A stretch of DNA of 34,665 nucleotides, from positions 1 through 34,665 of the forward strand of contig JBMNCO010000010.1 in NCBI GenBank assembly GCA_049366815.1, in the 5' to 3' direction. Positions 30,081-34,665 of this stretch are shown here, piece after piece. Below the pieces are notes generated by a model. That model saw only the letters and a list, made by a program, of their open reading frames with translations. It was not told the DNA's origin and made no database searches. The first letter of the stretch is position 1; every line of letters starts with the position of its first letter. The position numbers were made by a program, and so were the translations under genes. The stretch is from CAYNYM01 sp049366815 (GTDB lineage Bacteria > Desulfobacterota > DSM-4660 > Desulfatiglandales > HGW-15).

Positions 30081-31520
30081 CTATCTCAAGTATCTCGGGA
30101 TAAGACAAACAAGCAGTCCATAAATCTCCAGGCGGCCGAAAAGCATTGTGATGGACAGAATCCACTTGCCCATCGCAGGGATGTCACCGAAGGTGCCCAC
30201 CGAGCCGACGTTGCCTAGTCCGGGTCCAACATTGCCCATTACAGCTGCCGACCCCGTGAAGGCCTCAAGGGTATCGACGCCAAGGGCGCTCAGCGCGACG
30301 GAGGAAAGAAATATAACGGCCATGTAAAGGGAGATGAAAAGGAGGCTCAAATCGACATTACCATCACTTATGGGATTATCGCCCAATCTAATTGCAAAAA
30401 CGGCCTTCGGATGTTTTGTTTGCCGTATTCTCCTTGCGATTGATTTCAGGAAAAGAACGATTCGGTCTACCTTGATTCCTCCTGATGTGGAACCGGCGCA
30501 CGCGCACTGCAGGGTAAAATATATAATCACGAAATGGGCCATTGGCGGCCAAATTGAGCTGTCCGCAGTGGCAAATCCTGTTGAGGTGCCAATGGAAATG
30601 ACTTGGAATGCGGCGTATCTCAAGCAATCCATCCAGGACTGGTAGTTCGCGCCGTGAATGTTCCAAGTGGTCAAAAGGATTCCCGCCAGGAGGCTCGACA
30701 AATAGAACCGCACGACGGGTGACTTCCGGAGGCCCGCTGCATTTCCACGGAACGCAGCAAAAAGGAGGCCGAAATGTATCCCGGAAAGGATCATAAACAC
30801 AATAACCACTATCTCGACACCCAGGTTTTGATAGTGGGCTATGCTCCCATTCCTTGGTGAAAATCCTCCAGTGGCGACCGTTCCGAAGGCCGTGGTGATT
30901 GCATCGAAAACATCCAGCCCGCAAAGGATCAATGAGATCGTTTCCGACACAGTGAGTCCCACATAAACCATGAGAAGTATCTGCATGGATCTTCTGGCCG
31001 TGTAGTGAAAGTCGTTGAGGGCTTGTCCTGAAACCTCGGAACGATACAGGACCATTCCCGATATCCCCATAGGGGGCAAAACCGCCAGAGCAAAGATGAT
31101 GATTCCTATCCCTCCGATCCAATGGGTTGCGGAACGCCAAAAAAGCAAACCCATTGGGAGCCCTTCAATATCCTTCAGGATCGTGGAGCCGGTCGTTGTA
31201 TACCCCGATACGCTCTCAAACCATGCATTGGTGAAAGTGAATTCGCCGCCCCACATGATATAAGGTGTAAGGCCGATAAGACATGACAGGATCCAACTGT
31301 AGACGACAATCAGCAGGCCTTCCTTATGAGACACGGTCGGTTGGGGTGGGATATAACACAGCGGGAAAAGACCCAAAAGCAGCGCGATAAGGAAACTATA
31401 GAAGAGAGGAAAGAACGCCGTATCGGAGTTTAGACCGGAGATCACCGCGGAGGTAAGCAAAAATAAGGCATTCAACAGCAGCGAGAGTGCCGCATATCGG
31501 AATATAACGTAAAGTCTCAT
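30081..31520 (-). CDS. trkH: TrkH-family potassium uptake protein
   Basis: This is a potassium channel-like transporter subunit of 479 residues, the usual TrkH size. The four pore-loop filters are recognisable: TTTGST (about 108-113), TVATGGFSP (about 215), GTSTGFATAD (about 310) and MGNVGPGLG (about 430), together with the four repeated membrane-pore-membrane units. Its start overlaps the sensor-like gene upstream by four bases (ATGA). TrkH normally works with the cytosolic NAD/ATP-binding gate TrkA, and no trkA is in the window, so a partner must be elsewhere or be replaced. The family call is firm. Confidence 0.93.
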   Translation of the reverse strand: MRLYVIFRYAALSLLLNALFLLTSAVISGLNSDTAFFPLFYSFLIALLLGLFPLCYIPPQPTVSHKEGLLIVVYSWILSCLIGLTPYIMWGGEFTFTNAWFESVSGYTTTGSTILKDIEGLPMGLLFWRSATHWIGGIGIIIFALAVLPPMGISGMVLYRSEVSGQALNDFHYTARRSMQILLMVYVGLTVSETISLILCGLDVFDAITTAFGTVATGGFSPRNGSIAHYQNLGVEIVVIVFMILSGIHFGLLFAAFRGNAAGLRKSPVVRFYLSSLLAGILLTTWNIHGANYQSWMDCLRYAAFQVISIGTSTGFATADSSIWPPMAHFVIIYFTLQCACAGSTSGGIKVDRIVLFLKSIARRIRQTKHPKAVFAIRLGDNPISDGNVDLSLLFISLYMAVIFLSSVALSALGVDTLEAFTGSAAVMGNVGPGLGNVGSVGTFGDIPAMGKWILSITMLFGRLEIYGLLVCLIPRYLR

Positions 31521-32281
31521 CGGTCTCTTTCAACCGCCGAAACTTTTGCGCAAAGGGCGGATAGGGCGACGCTCAGATCTCGAATCTCATCCGAGGTTTC
31601 CACCTGTACGTCAAACGGCATGCCTTTTCGTGTAAAATCTTCTATGGCCCGCGTGATTCGAATAATCGGACTGACCATAAACAGGTTTACCAGGTAGCTG
31701 AAAATCAATGAAAAGAGAAGGGCCGACACGATGGCCACAGTTCCGGGGACAACCGCCCTGTTGGCCCGAGACTTTAGCCCGGAAGCTGTCTGATAAAGGG
31801 CTTCCTCATTGAGCGTTTTCAATTCATTAATAGAGGATTTGAGGTCCAGAAATGCCTTGTGCATTGTAGTAAAATACCAATTCAGATCTCCCTCCTTTTC
31901 TGTATCCACGATCGGCTTGGCCCATAACGCACTGAAAAACTCGTGTTTCGCTTTGATGTGATCAACGTAATCTTTTTCCCCTGGAACGGTCAAATTGTTC
32001 TGCGCGATTTCAAACCCATCCACAAAGGCTTCTTGTGCCGACTTAAGAATCTTCCGACCTTCTTCCCATTTTCCCATTAAAAGAAGGAGGACGGCGCTAT
32101 CTTCTCTCTCGACCGCCTGCAACATGGCATTGGAGGCTTTGATGCTTTTGTAATTATCATCCAAGAGCCTCTGTACGGAGACACCAATAAGGTTCAATTG
32201 ATAGATGGACCACGCCCCGGCAATCAGTAACATCAGGGCCAATATCATGAACCCTGAAAGAATTTTCACCCTTAGTTTCAT
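31517..32281 (-). CDS. Four-helix-bundle/HAMP sensor-like membrane protein without output domain
   Basis: The 254-residue protein (start at 32281, GTGAGG upstream; a longer frame to 32314 is less likely) has an N-terminal membrane helix (about 7-27), a periplasmic helical bundle (about 28-175) like 4HB-MCP/KinB-type sensors, a second helix (about 178-203) and a HAMP domain (about 204-250, VSPIIRITRAIEDFTRKGMPFDV). The protein ends right after HAMP: no methyl-accepting, kinase or cyclase domain follows, and the frame ends naturally by overlapping trkH. A regulatory link to potassium uptake is inferred from this coupling. Truncation of a former histidine kinase is the alternative. Confidence 0.8.
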   Translation of the reverse strand: MKLRVKILSGFMILALMLLIAGAWSIYQLNLIGVSVQRLLDDNYKSIKASNAMLQAVEREDSAVLLLLMGKWEEGRKILKSAQEAFVDGFEIAQNNLTVPGEKDYVDHIKAKHEFFSALWAKPIVDTEKEGDLNWYFTTMHKAFLDLKSSINELKTLNEEALYQTASGLKSRANRAVVPGTVAIVSALLFSLIFSYLVNLFMVSPIIRITRAIEDFTRKGMPFDVQVETSDEIRDLSVALSALCAKVSAVERDR

Positions 32282-32619
32282 TTTCCTCACCCCGATCCAG
32301 TGAAGGTTTGGCAATCCCTGTCAGTGTAGAGGATAAACATTCTGAAACCATCCCGGAATCCGGTTATCAAAGGATGCGGAAAAACCCAAATCCTGAACAG
32401 GAGGTGCCCAATGGCTTAACTGAAAAAGAAAACTATCACGAAAAGCCTTGCCGGTAAAGTCCCTGGAGAGGGAAGCCGGAAAGCCGGTAAAAGTGATGCG
32501 TCCATGTGCCTATTCCGGTGAAAACGGCATGTCATTCCGGAGCATTCAGACACCCTGGTCCGGAGGATTGCGGCACCCCTGAGCAGGGAAGTCGGAACGA
32601 AGCGACGCTGGGGTTTATG
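32282..32619. other. Intergenic region with CCGG-centred repeats
   Basis: No gene is seen. Between 32440 and 32620 there are close direct repeats (GCCGGTAAAGT and GCCGGTAAAAGT), a small hairpin TCCCT-GGAG-AGGGA, and several ATTCCGG/TCCGGA segments that could fold. It does not match a riboswitch class I know. It includes the upstream region of the sensor/trkH pair. Confidence 0.35.
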
Positions 32620-33848
32620 TCATTTTCCTCTGTCGGTATTTTCAGTCATGGTTGAACGTAATTTTCTCAGTGATTCCCGGTTAAGGACTTGCATAAAGTG
32701 TTGAAAATTTTTGATTCTCAAAATCCGTGCCGAGCCCGTTGTCTTCGGAGCAACGCAGTCCATATGAATCTTAATTCGAAGTTCCCTGACCCTTTTCATG
32801 GTTACTTTTTCGTTGTGCTGTTCACGGCAATAAATGGCAAGCAGCAAATAGGTGATCAGTCCGGAGAGTATCTGGACCATCAATCCGTACTCGCTTCTGG
32901 CAATCATATGGTAGACTTTGAGGTGGCGTTTCCCCCAGGCAAAAAAATTTTCAATATCCCATCTGAGCGTATAAATAAGAGCGATTTGCTCTGCTGATGG
33001 GTCATAACGGTTTGTGGTAACCCAGTATTTGGTGTTATCGGCGGTATATCCCACCAGTCTGAGAGGCTTTTCGGCCTGATTGACACCGGGGGTACCCAGT
33101 AGAACAACGGCATCATAGAATATGTTGCTGTCAGGAGTGATTGGTTTGGCTGCTATGCAGGCCTTCTTGGTGCTGGCCTTAATGCGGCACACAAAATACT
33201 TTCCCTCTTGTTGCCACAGGTCGAAATAATCATGAGCTTGGTACCCTCGATCCATGATACCGGTTTGGCCGGGGGAAAGAATCATGCCGGCAATGGGCCG
33301 TTCAGCACCTTTACCATTAGAGAGGAATATCTTTCTGGGGATGCCTTGATTGACATCAAAACCGAGATGCACTTTGGCCTTTTTGGAACCTTTTCTGTAA
33401 TCGGCCCATAGCATGGAAAAGCAGGCATCGATCAAGGAACCCTCGATAGCTATAAGATCTCCAAGGTTATCATATACTTTAGGTAAACGGCTGGCAGCGT
33501 CAGCCTGAAGGTTTTTATAAATGTGGGCAAGTTGTTCAAGGCCACTGCAATTGATACTTCGGCAAAACTACTTTTTCTGATCCCCTCTTCAGGGGCAATG
33601 GCATGACGAGCAAAATCGTCTTGTTCGATGACCTGAAGAAGCACTTGTGCAGAGGTAAATTTTTCAAGATGGAAAAAGATGAGCCTTTTGAGTTGGTCTT
33701 CAAAAGTCATTTTCAAGGGTCTATCTCCCCGTGCTTCCAAGAGAGGCATATTAATCATGGCATTGGCAATAGGCAGAAATATTTGCCAAAAGACGGTGCA
33801 TTTGCTTTGTTTGGATGGTCTGGGATGCGGGGCAATTTGTAACCTCAT
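32620..33848 (-). pseudogene. IS4-family transposase broken by one frameshift
   Basis: Two frames together encode one DDE transposase of about 400 residues. The first (33848 to about 33557) supplies about 97 N-terminal residues ending in SSFAE. After a one-base loss near 33551-33560, the other frame continues INCSGLEQLAHIYKNLQAD and on through GSLIDACF (first Asp), GIMDRGYQAHDYF (second Asp) and YTLRWDIENFFAWGK, which fits the IS4 signature Y(2)R(3)E(6)K exactly. The frame ending at 33450 stops by TAG just after the shift. Catalytic residues remain, so the break looks recent. I could not identify terminal inverted repeats or a target duplication with confidence, so the limits given are those of the gene only. 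Confidence 0.85.
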
Positions 33849-34208
33849 GAAATCATTTAAGATTACACAATTTCACCGCACACCCTATCGGAAATATCAA
33901 GCAAATAATTAACTTAACACACTGATTTATCGATTTATTTTGATGTATGCCATGTAATTTCCTAACCGGAAATTACTGAGAAAAAATGAACTTTTTTCAC
34001 TTTTTTTCCGGAAGGCGCTTCCTAATCGCTTATATTTTAACTGGTGGTGGTATTGTGGACGCATATTGATCAGATCATATCGACAGGGAAAAACATTGCC
34101 GGCCTTCCTGAACCTGAGACGTAGTCGAATGAAAACAAAATTGGTGTAAACCCTTAATGGTGAATGATCGTCTAATTCAATAAAAAATTGATTGGGGGGC
34201 AATATGTT
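33849..34208. other. A+T-rich intergenic region with one clear hairpin
   Basis: GTAATTTCC (33954-33962) and GGAAATTAC (33968-33976) form a perfect 9-bp stem with a 5-base loop; no T-run follows. The minus-strand open frame 33927-34223 lacks a ribosome-binding site and overlaps the next gene's start, so it is not called. The region must contain the promoter of the gene at 34209. Confidence 0.45.
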
Positions 34209-34665
34209 ATGAGAGAAATGCACTGCAAACTGTGTATGCCGATTTCTGCAATCTGTGCGGTTCTGCTGTTAGGGCTCTTTTTGATTACCGGCTCTCAGGC
34301 TTTTGCTGATGAACGACTCAAAGAAAAAGCAAAAATTACACAATGGCAAAATCAAAAAGAACGTGAAAGGGAATATCAGAAAAACCAGCAGGAAATTGAG
34401 CGAGAAAATCGCAAGCATAATGAGGAACAGGCACGAGAATCACGAAAATATGAGCGTGAGCAAGAAAGAGAGGCTGTGAAGCACAGACAAGAAATGCGTG
34501 ACCTTGGTGACCACGACAAACGTCTCGATTATTATAAACATCCGGGTTATCGGGAACGCCCCTATGATAAGCGTCTTCACTACGTGCACCAAGACCATCA
34601 TGGACACCGGTATAATTATCAGGGCCATTGGAGATCTTGGGAAGAATGGGATAAATATGCCAAAA
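34209..34665 (+). CDS. Secreted, highly charged helical protein (partial, runs off the window)
   Basis: The frame is open to the window edge (152 codons seen, no stop). The ATG at 34209 has GGGGGG 9 bases upstream. A signal peptide (ICAVLLLGLFLITGSQAFA, cleavage after AFA near residue 33) is followed by an extremely charged coiled-coil-like stretch rich in Glu, Arg, Lys and Gln (about 36-95). A His/Tyr/Asp-rich part follows (KRLDYYKHPGYRERPYDKRLHYVHQDHHGHRY, about 102-135). I do not recognise the family; the His-rich part could bind metal. Base composition is A+T-rich, like its surroundings. Confidence 0.7.
   Translation, partial: MREMHCKLCMPISAICAVLLLGLFLITGSQAFADERLKEKAKITQWQNQKEREREYQKNQQEIERENRKHNEEQARESRKYEREQEREAVKHRQEMRDLGDHDKRLDYYKHPGYRERPYDKRLHYVHQDHHGHRYNYQGHWRSWEEWDKYAK

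Noticed and set aside
32400..32620. Riboswitch or group II intron piece before the sensor/trkH pair
   Set aside because: Small hairpins and CCGG repeats are present, but no conserved core of the c-di-AMP, glycine, cobalamin or c-di-GMP classes could be matched on either strand.
33927..34223. Minus-strand open frame of 98 codons upstream of the last gene
   Set aside because: No ribosome-binding site, overlaps the leader of the convincing secreted protein, and includes a hairpin sequence.

Overview
The window looks like chromosomal DNA of a Gram-negative, probably anaerobic bacterium, most likely a Desulfobacterota (sulfate-reducer-like) relative. The reasons are the many outer-membrane export systems, a GAF-type sigma-54 activator, a fused acyl-CoA synthetase/acetyltransferase, a DUF4405 membrane protein and DUF1566 repeat proteins. 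This assignment is inferred from gene content; there is no rRNA or other marker gene. No tRNA or rRNA gene and no CRISPR array was found.

The left two thirds (about 1-23,750) is G+C-rich, tightly packed and mostly on the minus strand. In order it holds a secreted metallophosphoesterase lipoprotein; a complete tripartite RND efflux operon (small protein, adaptor, pump, TolC-type channel; 8245 down to 2089); a four-gene MCE lipid-transport operon (STAS-MlaE permease, MlaF ATPase, MlaD, PqiC-type lipoprotein; 12135 down to 8502); a divergent plus-strand sigma-54 activator with a GAF domain (12554-14125); a coupled pair of Pat-like protein acetyltransferase and inorganic pyrophosphatase (17500 down to 14317); and a second RND operon (adaptor, pump, NodT-type lipoprotein channel; 23730 down to 17765). 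Together these read as an envelope-defence block against hydrophobic compounds. A near-consensus sigma-54 promoter precedes the first efflux operon. A 32-bp block containing an inverted repeat lies upstream of it and is repeated between the lipid-transport operon and the activator gene. This suggests that the activator controls both operons and possibly itself.

The right third (about 23,750-34,665) is visibly more A+T-rich, loosely packed and decayed or accessory in character. It holds a fragment of a CocE/NonD-family hydrolase, a tandem duplication of a secreted DUF1566 protein whose C-terminal face differs strongly between copies, a Yip1-family membrane protein, a TPR lipoprotein, a DUF4405 protein, a coupled HAMP sensor/TrkH potassium transporter pair, an IS4-family transposase broken by one frameshift, and the start of a secreted, highly charged protein that runs off the window.

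A family of miniature repeats is scattered across both parts. One is a 304-bp element with long inverted arms and a 9-bp flanking direct repeat; two are short forms of about 77 bp that match at 65 of 68 aligned bases; one is a decayed copy. They share both ends and look like non-autonomous transposable elements.
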